This document shows positions 1 through 8,801 of a DNA stretch of 14,200 nucleotides, piece by piece. The stretch comes from Physocladia obscura (Eukaryota > Chytridiomycota > Chytridiomycetes > Chytridiales > Chytriomycetaceae). Location of the stretch: contig JADGJH010000642.1 in the NCBI GenBank assembly GCA_027596945.1, positions 1,582-15,781 of the forward strand, written 5' to 3'. The translations under genes and the position numbers were made by a program. Position 1 is the first letter of the stretch. Each line of letters opens with the position of its first letter. Below the pieces are notes generated by a model, which was not told the origin of the DNA, ran no database searches, and was given only the letters and a program-made list of their open reading frames with translations.

Positions 1-149
1 GGTTGTATAATTATAATAAAAAAAAAAAAACCAGCCGCCAGCGAATAGAATAGACAGTATCCTGTGTTGCGGCGATTTCGCTCGCGTTGAGGCCCAAACG
101 AGTCGAGAAATGTAAAACGAAAACACCTTTCTGACCCAATCGCACATAG

Positions 150-730
150 GAAAGATCCGGCTGACAAAGTGGTTCACCTCCGACTGGACCGCCAAAGAAA
201 AGGCCAAAGCCGTTAAAGACGTCAGCCAGACGGTTCTCTCGCGCCGCACGAAAATGTGCAATGTACTCGAATACAAAGGTCAGTTTTTATCGTCAAATTA
301 CCGCTGGAAAGGACGCTGATTGATTCATGGTGTGCCATTTATACATCAGACTACAAAGTCGTTTATCGCAGGTGTGTACAACTCGTGCGTGCGTGCGTGT
401 ATCTTCAATATTCTAGTATTAATTTATCCAGACGAACAACAAACAAAAAAAACTAGATATGCATCGCTCTTCTTTATCGCCGGCACAGACCCCGACGATA
501 ATGAACTTCTCACACTCGAAATCATCCACCGTTACGTCGAAGTGCTCGACAAGTGGTTCTTGAATGTATGCGAACTGGACATTATTTTCAATTTCCAGCA
601 GGCGTATGCCATCATGGACGAGCTTCTGATTGGCGGCGAGATGCAGGAGAGTTCGAAACGATCTGCAATCAACTCTTTAAAGAGAATGGAGGAGACGGAG
701 AAGAGTGAGCAGGCTTCGTTGATTTTGTAG
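150..730 (+). CDS. AP-1 clathrin adaptor complex sigma subunit, 5' exon missing
   Basis: Small (sigma) subunit of the AP-1 adaptor, which links cargo and clathrin at the trans-Golgi network and endosomes. Three exons are visible: 150-278, 350-371 (only 22 nt) and 457-730, separated by introns 279-349 (GTCAGT...CAG) and 372-456 (GTGTGT...TAG). Spliced, they give 141 residues running from GKIRLTKWF through [16 protein letters not shown] and YASLFF to the family signature [20 protein letters not shown], then [10 protein letters not shown] and LIGGEMQE. The signature with an intact CELDIIFNF block fits AP-1 sigma better than AP-2 or AP-3 sigma. Family members are near 155-160 residues, so about 11 N-terminal residues are missing. 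Exon 2 starts in phase 1 after an acceptor ending at 149, and no ATG occurs before 109, so exon 1 must lie left of the window. The tail after the conserved core is short. An ATTAAA at 782-787 is a possible poly(A) signal. The assignment to sigma is secure; the 5' end is not. Confidence 0.93.
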
Positions 731-1015
731 TGTTTTTTTTTCCTTCGGATGAGAGAGAGTATAGCAGCTGTTTTTTCTTTTATTAAAAAAGCAAAATATT
801 ACATTATTTTATTGGTTTATTGGTAGTGTTTCGTAACTTGCTTGGCGTAGAATGTCTCTCTTTTAGAAAATATTTTGCTTTTATAACAAATTTTTTGAAT
901 TGAAAAGGAAAACGTTTGAGGCGCATCTTTTATCAAAAAAACCAGTAGGAAAACATCCGTCTCCCACTCTATCAAACTGATTTTTGTCTATGCGCCCACC
1001 GTTACTTTTTTGTCT
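731..1015. other. convergent 3' region between AP-1 sigma and the HET gene
   Basis: AT-rich spacer between two convergent genes. It holds ATTAAA at 782-787 on the plus strand. On the minus strand it holds AATAAA motifs (written tttatt on plus) at 779-784, 808-813 and 816-821. These could serve as 3' end signals for the two genes. The minus-strand motifs lie about 200 nt beyond the second stop of the HET frame (1016) and more than 500 nt beyond the first (1355). No coding signal seen. Confidence 0.4.
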
Positions 1016-1354
1016 TCAAATCTTCAAAATTTCATGACTCCTTTTCCCACCAACAACACATCTTCTATCCAACACAAACTCGGTTCCATAATAAATGGAC
1101 ACGAAATTAACATTCAAAACTCTCACGCGGTCCGCCATGGTGCTGAACATTTTGAATTTCGCAGTGTCCCCCAGAGTTTTTGGGAATATTTGAGAGGGTA
1201 AAACTATACTCATGAGCTTGACAATGGAAATAGAATCGTCATTGTCGTCGAATCCAAAATCAATCTTTGATACTGGCACAAGCGAGAAATTGCAAAGAAA
1301 AATGGCGAAATTTTCAAAGTTTGCGGGCACCGATAAGTTGTAACAATGAATACT
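1016..1354 (-). other. in-frame continuation of the HET frame after the TAG
   Basis: Directly after the TAG at 1357-1355 the same reading frame runs on for 112 codons without a stop, to TGA at 1018-1016. The encoded tail contains KFKMFSTMADRV followed by a hydrophobic strand and YYGTEFVLDRRCVVGG. This loosely resembles the usual C-terminal part of HET proteins (R-F-T--G, then a stretch ending in a G-PF-LR type strand and a V-G motif). It could be the original C-terminus cut off by a nonsense mutation, a readthrough extension, or an exon reached by splicing: GTAGAG donor at 1358, TTCAG acceptor ending 1143, phase kept but 216 nt long. The resemblance is weak and judged by eye. Confidence 0.45.
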
Positions 1355-2580
1355 CTACATTTTTTCGTAATCGTGTTCGAATTCATCAACGTCAAACATA
1401 TCGGCAAGCCAACTGGCGAGATTTTTGCTGAAATTCCAAATCGCAAAATGCAGCAAACTGAAATCATTGTTCTCTCGAAAAACATGCAGTGCAAAATGCT
1501 GCCACAAAATTCTTGCAGTTTCAATTGAATTATCGTCCTTATCAAAGCTTGGAGCAGTGTAGCCAGTAACGCCCATAATCGCCGGCAAGCAAAGCACTTT
1601 GTCTCGTGAATATGAACACCTGCGGTCCCTTACAATCAAGTAACCTTCCATTAGAGAAAGTTTTCGCGTGTTACGTAAATTTGCCGCCAAGTTCAAATGT
1701 ATCATGTTTTTATCACGCGAATTGCGTTCACTTGGATTTTCAAGAGAAGCCTCAGTCATGGACAATACGAACCGTTCGATACGCCCACCGGTATATTCTG
1801 AAGATCTATTCAAACCTTCTATATGAGGAGATGCATCAAATTTTATCCATTTCGCAGCGTTCGTTCGCAAGATCCAACTCACTTCCTTTGAAAGTGAGCT
1901 TCTTACTCGAAACACATTCTCGGGTGCATCAAACTCTCCTGAACCAAGGTTCATTTCTGAAAATTCCTCTCGATTAAACGGGGTGTCTGAACTGGATTCC
2001 GAAATACTATATTTCCACTGCAATGCCTTAAGAACAATATATCTATCCCAATCGCGATATTTGCGTTTAGAGAGCATCATTTTCATGTAACTGGATTCGG
2101 TTGCGGGAACACAACCTAGCAAAGGCCAATCAAAACCCTCTTTAGGCTTCCGTGGCAACCACATACATGCAGCATCACAAATATTGAAAACCTGCGTCAT
2201 TAATGTTGTGACGTACAATAATTTTGCAGTATCATCCTGATTCAAACAAAGAACATCGATCCAGAAATACGTGTCGATCGGACTCCCAAAAAAAGCATCC
2301 TCAAAATGTTTGTCCCTGGCGATCGGGATTTTCCAAGGAATACTACCGATATTGCATGTGCCGGCTTGACAGTTTGGCCCCCATACGTGAGTGACAGCTC
2401 GAATTGTCTTGCCAGTGATTTCTGGACAATTCAGGTTGCAGTACTCAAAAATTGTATATGAACAAGACGGAATGGGAACCGTGGCATACTGTGCAAGCAA
2501 GCGGGTTTTAGAACGAGCGAGAAGTCACGGCATGTTGTGTTGTAATGTCTGTTGGATGCAGTATCTGTAAATACTTGCAT
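1355..2580 (-). CDS. HET (heterokaryon incompatibility) domain protein
   Basis: Member of the fungal HET-domain family, which acts in allorecognition and regulated cell death in filamentous ascomycetes; its role here is unknown. The body is an open frame at 2488-1355. The hallmark blocks are in order: AVTHVWG (near 2400-2380) for the usual SY-WG motif; FWIDVLCLNQDD (near 2265-2230) for WIDxLCINQ; a following helix ending ACMWLP; and SRDKVLCLPAIMGVTGY (near 1610-1560), matching the RDK-Y-LLG segment after the domain. The frame has no ATG before the domain; upstream it begins after a TGA at 2527-2525. I propose a tiny first exon ATG CAA at 2580-2575 joined in phase 0 across an intron 2574-2489 (GTATTT...TTGCACAG, with CTAAAAC as a branch candidate) to TAT at 2488, giving MQYATVPIPS. 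The frame stops at TAG 1357-1355, but the same frame stays open for 112 more codons to TGA 1018-1016. The family is secure; both ends of the model are uncertain, and it may be a decaying gene. Confidence 0.8.
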
Positions 2581-3357
2581 ATAATTTTTCTGGAGATTCA
2601 CAATCTAAACAACCCAGCAAAATTTTCTATACCAAAAAAACATTTTTCAAATTCCACGTTTGCTACTTAATCAGCTATCTTCCCTGAAGGCATTTACCAA
2701 ATTTATTTTATTTCTTCACAATTGCAGTTTTCTTAAAAGTTTTGGTGGAATTTTCAGATTGTACCTTTTGGGCTTGATTCTTGATTTATAGAAAATTATA
2801 AAAGGGAATCATTATTTGAATTTAAAACTAATTTTTGTCAATAAGTAAAGAATTGCGAGAAGTTGTTTTCTTGGAGATTGGCAAATTAATGGAGACAGGA
2901 AATAAAAAAATGCATTTTGAATAAATGGCCTGAGGCAGGAATGATAAAGTCATCCATTTTGCTAAATAACAGCTTACCATTTACAGAAGTATATCATCTC
3001 AATGGAGAGGAATATCTATCAAAGTCAGTTAGCAAAACTGATGTAAATTGAATTTCTAATCTAATTTTTTAGAAGAAATTTTCACTTTCAAGACTTCAAA
3101 AAACAATTCAAACAACTTCCTGTAACTTTGCAACCATTGTAGCGTCTTTGTTTTTTTATTATTCTCTTTCTTTCTACTTCAAAAACCCAACATTTCCATT
3201 TGTTTATTATGGAGAAAATCTTTATAAAACTTCATCTTGTACTTCTATTTATACTTCAATCTTGAACTCTTATCACTTAGTTCTGAAAGACAAAGTATTG
3301 AACTAGTTTTACAAAATAAAAGCCATAGAAACAAAAACAATAAATAATAAAGTAAAC
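2581..3357. other. AT-rich intergenic DNA, no gene seen
   Basis: About 780 bases of AT-rich sequence with many homopolymer runs and dense stops in all frames. Its left end would hold the HET promoter and 5' leader. No tRNA, no open frame of note and no conserved protein motif was seen. Confidence 0.5.
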
Positions 3358-3606
3358 TTATCTTACAGCCCCCCTTTGGAAAACAAGCTCATCACTATCA
3401 GGCACTTGTCTATGTTTGTGCCAACCAACACAAATATAATCAGCTATTGAAAAGAATGTGACTGTTTCACCTGTACTGTTTGTTATTTTTGTGCTGCTAT
3501 ATTGTTGAGTGTTGGAATGTGTCCTCAGAAAAGACATGGAAACACATGTCACATGGATTTGATAATGTGACAAAAAATCTTTTTGACACTTTTCAAAAGA
3601 CAACAA
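3358..3606 (-). other. orphan 82-codon ORF, possible relic
   Basis: An open frame on the minus strand whose left end codes a non-random-looking stretch: ITNSTGETVTFFSIADYICV, then GWHKHRQVPDSDELVFQRGAVR (the last 22 residues end at the stop). The first codon is TTG; the first in-frame ATG is about 23 codons in. There is no splice partner, promoter or known domain that I can identify. The base composition is richer in GC than the flanks. It could be a fragment of an old mobile-element protein or an exon of an undetected gene. I do not recognise it. Confidence 0.2.
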
Positions 3607-3610
3607 TACC

Positions 3611-3660
3611 TATGCATTCAAGATTTTAAGAATGCATTCAAAATTTTAAAAATGCATTTC
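3611..3660. repeat. 20-bp tandem repeat, about 2.5 copies
   Basis: Units at 3611-3630 and 3631-3650, starting (t/a)atgcattca and continuing with an a-attttaa type A/T tail, followed by a half copy at 3651-3660. The two full copies differ at only a few positions. It sits in an AT-rich spacer just upstream of the orphan ORF. Confidence 0.75.
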
Positions 3661-4407
3661 TTTCATTTTCAATTTATTGTCTAAATTATGAATTCATTCT
3701 AAATTTTCTTAATTTAAATTAATCTATTTTATAAATTCTTAATTCATTTTAAATGAAGAAAAGTTACACAAGGCATAATTATTCATAAAAACACCTCTCA
3801 AATTTCCAAAATTTATTATTACGTATCATGAGAATTCTGTGAATTTCCTGACGAAGACAGATATACATAACATTTAAAAAAATCGGACCAAGAAAAATGA
3901 AAATGAAAACAAAAAAGCAAAAAAATTGCGCTGCAAAAAGTGGTAGGCGAAGGGACAGTAGAATGAAACCTCATCAAATACTGAGTTGGAACAGGCATGG
4001 AAGCTACATCGAAAATGAAAGAATCAGATCATGAAGAAGAAAAACAACTGTAAAAAATGCAAATAGAAGTCCCACAAATAGTTGCAAAGTGATTGGTTGT
4101 GTTTTATGTTGTCAGGTGGAAACAAAAAAAAAATTAACTGAGCTACCATTCCAATATTTTTGCAGTTGACAAAATTGCTACTAATTTTTTTAGCCTGACA
4201 GCATTACAAACATTTCCTTGGAAAACTTCGACTGTGTTCCTCCATATTACAATTTTCAACACATTTCCCGACACTCCAAAACAAAACCAAGTGAGCTTTG
4301 ATGCGGCATATTTCTTGATGATTTATCATTTGCTTCATCGTTTGCGGCCTCATTGACAAAAAAAAACAAAACAATTACAGCTGTGGTATTGGGAGCGCCA
4401 GTAGGAG
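3661..4407. other. AT-rich intergenic DNA, no convincing gene
   Basis: AT-rich DNA lying 3' of the WSC-like membrane protein gene. A short plus-strand frame starting MKMKTKKQKNCAAKSGRRRD (from about 3897) runs fewer than 50 codons. A minus-strand stretch in 4190-4300 has short open pieces, but stops break every frame. Nothing is strong enough to call. Confidence 0.4.
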
Positions 4408-4413
4408 TTTATT
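4408..4413 (-). terminator. poly(A) signal of the WSC-like gene
   Basis: AATAAA on the minus strand, about 35 nt past the stop codon of the membrane-protein gene ending at 4448. Spacing and strand fit a polyadenylation signal; this is motif evidence only. Confidence 0.45.
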
Positions 4414-4447
4414 AAACTTTAATCATAAAACACAAACGGCATCAAAA

Positions 4448-5672
4448 TTACACAATATTGCTGGGGTCGGCAAAGGACTGGTAGGGAGGGGGAGGCGGCA
4501 AGACAGAAGAATCGACCTGGGTATTCTGGGGCTGACTCGAGGACTGGGGCTGACTCGAGGAGTCGGTAGGGTAAGAGTCAGTAGGAAAATTAGTAGCGTC
4601 GGTTGTTGTAGTAGCTGCAGTAGCTTTAGGAGGAGGTGAGGGAGTGGCGGGAAGGTCGGGCAGGGGTGCAATTTCGCGAGCCGACGCATTTGGATTGTTT
4701 GAGTTTCTGCTGTGGTCTGGAATGTTGAAGCTGTGCGATGGCACTAGTCGTGGTCTCCTGCGTATTACAAAGAAAACAGCCACCCCAACAGCAGCAGTAA
4801 TAGCAACAGCAATTACAGCGACAGCTGCTGTGGGTAAACCAGAAGACGAAGGAGAGTTGGGGCTGGGGCCGTTGGAAGAATCTGTAGTAGCAAAACTGCT
4901 GGCACCAACAACGCTAGCAGTGGAAGTCGTTACTCCACCACCACCAGTGGTAGCCGTCAATGTTAGCTCGCCAACCAACGTCACATTCGGCAATAAATAC
5001 CAAGCAATGGTACGAGCATTCCCATTCCCAAATTCCTTGTTGGGAAAATATATGTATGAGGTATTTGCACACGCCGACGAATCTGCAGCAACAGGATACT
5101 TGGCCAAGTTAGCAACTGTCTCGCACGAGCACGCAGCACCCAACTGGGAAACCACAAGGCCGTACACCGTAGTTGACAAGCCTTGACAGTAACTGATACA
5201 TAGATCCAGGCTGCTTTCGGCTTGAGAGTATAATGTGGCATCTGGATAAGGGTTTGCGCCGCAAATGGCTGTATCAGTTGAGAGCTTGGTGGTGTCGATC
5301 GTTTTGAATTGCAGCGCTTGCGGGATCGTGTAGTAGGCGCCTGTATACTCGTTCCCGGTGCCGCCGTCCTTTGCGCCGCACTCGTACGATGAAAACGTGC
5401 CGAAAGTGCACTGAGTACACGTGTTGGCGAGTGCAAGTTTTGCGAAAGAAGTGGGATCGAGGCAATTGCACCCGAAAAAGCTGAGTGGGCCTTGAGCAAA
5501 TCCTATTAGCGTCAGGTTCACCCCTGATGTCATCAGGTCGTAGTAGCAGGAATTAAGGCAGATCGGAAGTGTTAACTGGGCAGGGTCAACGGACGAAATA
5601 ACGTTGCCGATGGCTCCGCCGTTGGCGTTTGTGACACACGTTGGTTGACCAAGGTTAATGGACATGATTGGA
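4448..5672 (-). CDS. WSC-like single-pass membrane protein (5' exon not fixed)
   Basis: Type I membrane protein with an extracellular Cys-rich part, of the kind used by fungi as wall-binding or wall-stress sensors. Counting from ATG 5665, the first module has Cys at 10, 36, 40, 66, 68, 83, 86 and 96, in the order C-x3-C, C-x-C, C-x2-C, CG that marks WSC-type domains. A second, shorter module repeats C-x3-C (CISYC) and C-x-C (CSC). Then follow a Ser/Thr-rich stalk, one membrane segment (LPTAAVAVIAVAITAAVGVA plus VFFVI, coded near 4765-4840), a stop-transfer RRRPR and a Pro/Ser-rich cytoplasmic tail ending PPPPPYQSFADPSNIV. The tail carries an 18-bp tandem duplication (SSSQPQ twice). The ATG at 5665 gives no signal peptide, and TTTTTGTAG just before 5672 looks like an intron acceptor, so the signal peptide is probably on an upstream exon. 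A WSC-like fold is inferred from Cys spacing; the topology is firm. Confidence 0.68.
4526..4561. repeat. 18-bp perfect tandem duplication in the tail of the membrane protein
   Basis: ctggggctgactcgagga occurs twice back to back (4526-4543 and 4544-4561). On the minus strand it adds one in-frame copy of SSSQPQ to the cytoplasmic tail, so it is length-changing but frame-neutral. Perfect identity suggests it is recent. Confidence 0.9.
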
Positions 5673-5809
5673 CTACAAAAATGAAAAGCGCGTGGCGGAC
5701 ACAAAAAAAATCAAATAATTAACGATTCTGATGCAATATTATTCTTCTGCAGAGAATGCTTTTGCGATATTATCCTCTACTCAACTGTACAACCTTCACG
5801 AAAAAATAC

Positions 5810-5841
5810 AAGAATGATATAATGATACAGAAGTACTTCAT
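5810..5841 (-). other. candidate signal-peptide exon for the WSC-like gene
   Basis: The minus strand has ATG at 5841-5839 followed by MKYFCIIISFLYFFVKVVQL, a typical hydrophobic signal sequence, before a stop. A GTATTT donor at 5809 in phase 2 matches the phase needed at the acceptor ending 5673, giving MKYFCIIISFF joined to PIMSINLGQPTC with a 137-nt intron. The other in-frame donors there have the wrong phase. The intron is longer than others in the window, so this is a proposal only. Confidence 0.3.
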
Positions 5842-6705
5842 AAAAACGATTTTGACTATTTGTACTGATCATACTATTTGTTTCTTTTGTTTGGGCTACT
5901 TTGATTCGTTCTAGTTAATGTGAGTTTCAGTTGAAGACGGATATGGGCTTGCAAAAAAAATTTTCTAGGCTTTTCTAATCATACAAAACCATGCAGTTCA
6001 TAAAATCTATAGGATAAACATTTATTTAGCTTAATTTCTGGTATGGATTCCGGCTGATTTTAAATCTTTAACGAATCTAGTTCAAAATTTGCACAAGAAA
6101 TCGAGTATTGAAAGTCGGAAATGGAGATGGTTGAATTAGATTTGAGGATGAGGAATTCGGAAACTTTGCTTTGGCGGTGGTGACAACATTTGAGTTTACT
6201 TTATTGCTTTATAATTTTCTTTACAGAATATCTAATGCTTGAATATTGAAGGACAATTGGCTACCAACCAATCAATCATAATCAACAACTATTAGGGTTA
6301 TTTCCAAATGGAAATTTTGATTAGAAATTGTTCTTTCTTTGCCAAACAAAAACAGAACATTCTATTTGAACCACATTACTTCACTTTGGTATATTCTACC
6401 ACTAAAAAAGTTTGGAGTAAAATCTAATGAAATTATAGTCAAAAACCCATTCATTTATCAAAAACTTAAGCATTGCAAGAGGCATCCAAAGCAGGGGATA
6501 AAAAACATTAATATATATTTTAAAAAAAGATATTGTTCAAAATGTGATGATTTTGAGTTTATCTTCTTGTTTGCATTGAGAGTAAACTCATAAAATTTAA
6601 CTATTTAATTATCCATCACAAAAGAAAAAGAAAAAGAAAAATTAGAGGTATTCAAAAATTAATCAAATACAAATCCGCCAAACTCCTTATTATCGAATAG
6701 TTTCT
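5842..6705. other. AT-rich intergenic DNA
   Basis: About 860 bases with no supported gene. It includes an (AAAAAG)-type purine tract at about 6621-6641 just 3' of the acetyltransferase. An 84-codon TTG-started frame at 6339-6593 is low in complexity, rich in Lys/Asn/Ile/Phe, and looks like AT-rich chance sequence. The right end holds the 3' flank of the GNAT gene; the left end probably holds the promoter of the membrane-protein gene. Confidence 0.45.
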
Positions 6706-7525
6706 TCATCTTCCCGCCTCTTCCTCAACATGTACATCAGCCACGACCATCACCAGCGATTTTAACCCACTGCAACTGCAACCTACACGTTTTTCCATAA
6801 CTGCAACATCACTTCCATAACCTCGAATAACCCGCTCCCCAAACTCCCGATAGCCAATTCCGTAATAGAGCTGTATAAGCCACTCCCCCATTGTCTCAAT
6901 TACGACAGTGTCAGCACCATACTCACTCGCTGCGACGCGTTCCAAAAGATGCATGCTTGCTGTGGCGTGGCCGCGCCGTTGCCATGCACGCGTCACGCAT
7001 AGTGATGCAATTGTTGCGGTTTTCGGTTTTGCGGATTGACCATTTTGATGCGGTAAAATTAGGGCAATCATTCCTGCGTGGATTTGTTAGTAGCTGGATA
7101 TTGCATCGCTATTCTGCGATTTTTATCATACCAATGATTGGAGCGATGCTATCGGAAGATGGACGGATGAAATAGTTAATACGCGTCCCAATTTCGGCGT
7201 CCCGGATCCATGAATCAATCATGTCAACGCCCCAGCCACATTCTTTGCGCAGCAATGATAAAATTTCACGGTCTTGGGCTGACGGATTGACGATTTTGGT
7301 TAAAGTGGTTGTTGTTGGACTGTGTGGCTCAAGAAAACTATTTGTGTTGGTGGTGGTCTTGGATGCGCTGCGAATCAATGAGGGTGCGATCTTTGGGAGT
7401 GGTGGTAGCGGTAACATCAGTTGTTGTTGCGGTGTATTTATCATAGACATGGTGGCTGATGCTGGCACTGATAATAGCGCTGTTTGTAGGGTGGCGACTT
7501 TGAAAGGCTCAGCACTTGGAATCAT
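6706..7525 (-). CDS. GNAT family N-acetyltransferase
   Basis: Predicted acetyl-CoA-dependent N-acetyltransferase; the substrate is unknown. Two exons, 7525-7132 and 7073-6706, flank a 58-nt intron (7131-7074) with donor GTATGA, a perfect TACTAAC branch site and acceptor CACGCAG. Splicing joins APIIG to MIALILP in phase 1 and gives 253 residues. Residues 1-80 are low-complexity (Pro, Ser, Thr, Asn, Gln) and probably disordered. The fold starts near 85 with LLRKECGWGV and INYFI. Next come the beta4 strand and motif A: IASLCVTRAWQRRGHATASM, with the acetyl-CoA pyrophosphate loop QRRGHA at 163-168. TVVIET and LYYGIGYREFGERV close the fold as in motif B. The tail after about 225 carries Cys and acidic residues and has no known role. 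ATG 7525 is the first in frame; M26 or M28 are possible alternatives. The family is secure, the specific activity open. Confidence 0.88.
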
Positions 7526-7872
7526 TGGCTTTTAATATTATTTTTTTTCTGACATTTGTTGACATTTTTTATACGTGATTTTTGACTTCGATGAGTAAGC
7601 AAATTTTTTTTTTATTCAAAGCATCCGAAACAAAGCTATTTTCCGTTCAGCATTGGAAGCTTTGCGAAGCCACCAACCGATTTCAAATATTACTGTCAAC
7701 AGAAATAATATGCTGAAGGAAATCAAAACTTCATATCATGAAAATAATAAATCAATTGTTTGAATTTATTGCTGCTCCAACTCATGGTCTAAAATTTTAA
7801 AAAATAAAAAAGAAGAGAAGAGAAGAGTCTGCGTGGGATATATATTTTGCTTGGGTTGAATTTCAAAATTCA
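7526..7872. promoter_or_regulatory. divergent intergenic region between GNAT and zinc-finger gene 1
   Basis: A 347-bp AT-rich gap between two genes transcribed away from each other, so both promoters should be here. Visible on the plus strand are a GA-rich tract (agaagagaagagaagag at 7811-7827) and a TATA-like atatatatttt around 7838-7848, about 25-35 nt before ATG 7873. On the GNAT side there are T-rich runs but no clear TATA box. This is inference from position and motifs. Confidence 0.45.
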
Positions 7873-8763
7873 ATGAATCGCTCTGGAACAAACACGACCC
7901 CATTGGGAACTCGAAAGTTTCCCGTACCACCACAGCAATCTGCACTGCCCAAAACTGACCCCACAATCGCCACAAACAGCAGCGATGGCGCTATACCCGG
8001 CATAAAAAGACGGCGATCGCTGGTGGATTTAGATCGACGTGAGGTGCGTGAATCGGCCGAAATAGGCAGCGAAATGGACGCTCAGGTGCTGAAAATCTAT
8101 GCGCGATTAGTGTTTTTGGAGGCGCATGTGGCCAGCTTGGTTTCACGTGTTGAAGAATTGCGTGAAAAGAACGAAGACAGTAAGAACTACAAGAACAACT
8201 CAGAAAAAACAACGTCAGCGTATGAAAGCATCGCCAGCAGCAACAGCAGCAACAACCACAGCTCGTTATCGCGAAAACAGTCATCACCGCTACCACCGCC
8301 CCTGCCACCACCACCGCAACAGCGGCAACGACCGCATAAAATGCTCTCTGATGGTGATGACATCAAAGACCCTGTCAAAAAGAAATTACAGCCCCAATCA
8401 CCGGCAAAAGAAATAATGAGCCGCCTTATCAAAAACTCACTGGTCACGCAATCATTAAGAGTAATAACGTCACCAATCCACACTCCTGACGTCAAACACG
8501 CTGAAAAAAGCAAGAATCTGATTTGCGGATATTATAATCTAGGTATCTGTTCCGGATTACCAAAGTGCTATGGACGGCACGTATGCTTGTTTTGTCAACG
8601 GCTGCATGAACTTAAACGGTGTCAGGAAATTAAGTTTTTTGAAGTCAAACATTTTTGTTTACACTTTAATGGCGCTGGGTTGTGTTGGAATAACAAATGC
8701 CAGCAAGTGCATGAATGTATGCGTTGCAAGAGTATGAATCACGGAGTTGTGAGTTGCGCATGA
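7873..8763 (+). CDS. coiled-coil CCCH/CCHC zinc-finger protein, paralogue 1
   Basis: First and longest of three tandem paralogues; 296 residues, no intron needed. The N-terminal 65 residues are disordered with a KRRR cluster at 45-48 (possible nuclear signal). A heptad-like coiled coil follows at about 66-102. The middle is Ser/Asn-rich with a polyproline run (SPLPPPLPPPPQQ) coded by CAG/CAA/CCN repeats. The C-terminal 80 residues form four fingers in alternation: CCCH C218-x7-C226-x5-C232-x3-H236; CCHC C238-x2-C241-x3-H245-x4-C250; CCCH C262-x8-C271-x4-C276-x3-H280; CCHC C282-x2-C285-x4-H290-x4-C295. Each CCHC begins two residues after the CCCH histidine, so the pair is one unit used twice. 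CCCH and CCHC fingers usually bind single-stranded nucleic acid, so RNA or DNA binding is inferred. I do not recognise the family. A gag-like or mobile-element origin is possible, but no polymerase or recombinase is nearby. Confidence 0.85.
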   Translation: MNRSGTNTTPLGTRKFPVPPQQSALPKTDPTIATNSSDGAIPGIKRRRSLVDLDRREVRESAEIGSEMDAQVLKIYARLVFLEAHVASLVSRVEELREKNEDSKNYKNNSEKTTSAYESIASSNSSNNHSSLSRKQSSPLPPPLPPPPQQRQRPHKMLSDGDDIKDPVKKKLQPQSPAKEIMSRLIKNSLVTQSLRVITSPIHTPDVKHAEKSKNLICGYYNLGICSGLPKCYGRHVCLFCQRLHELKRCQEIKFFEVKHFCLHFNGAGLCWNNKCQQVHECMRCKSMNHGVVSCA

Positions 8764-8801
8764 ATGAATGTATAAATATTTTCAACCAAAGTCAATAATT
8801 G
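8764..8801 (+). other. 38-nt spacer between zinc-finger genes 1 and 2
   Basis: It holds tataaata at about 8770-8777 and no AATAAA. At 38 nt it is too short for a normal fungal 3' UTR plus promoter and 5' leader. In-frame fusion by splicing was checked by eye: a GTGAGT donor near 8747-8752 would remove the last Cys of gene 1, and the AG after ccaaa reaches the wrong frame. Confidence 0.6.

Noticed and set aside
60..149. Exon 1 of AP-1 sigma within the first 149 bases
   Set aside because: No ATG before 109. An SR-like stretch near 100-108 followed by GTAAAA would make a 38-nt intron and give TGA at the junction.
320..456. ATG at 320 as the start of AP-1 sigma
   Set aside because: It lies inside intron 279-349 and would replace the conserved DYKVVYRR segment; the residues read from 320 to 456 do not resemble the family.
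1274..1358. Short intron over the HET TAG using the TGTGCCAG acceptor
   Set aside because: The phase does not match; the joined frame meets a stop within a few codons.
1210..1545. Minus-strand 111-codon ORF overlapping the HET gene
   Set aside because: Shadow in another frame of the HET coding region; no family motif.
4644..5186. Plus-strand 180-codon ORF opposite the membrane protein
   Set aside because: Antisense shadow of the Ala/Ser/Pro-rich coding region; the minus strand has ordered Cys modules and a membrane helix.
6339..6593. 84-codon plus-strand ORF with a YCSKC motif
   Set aside because: TTG start, AT-driven composition, only one Cys pair, no promoter or homologous look.
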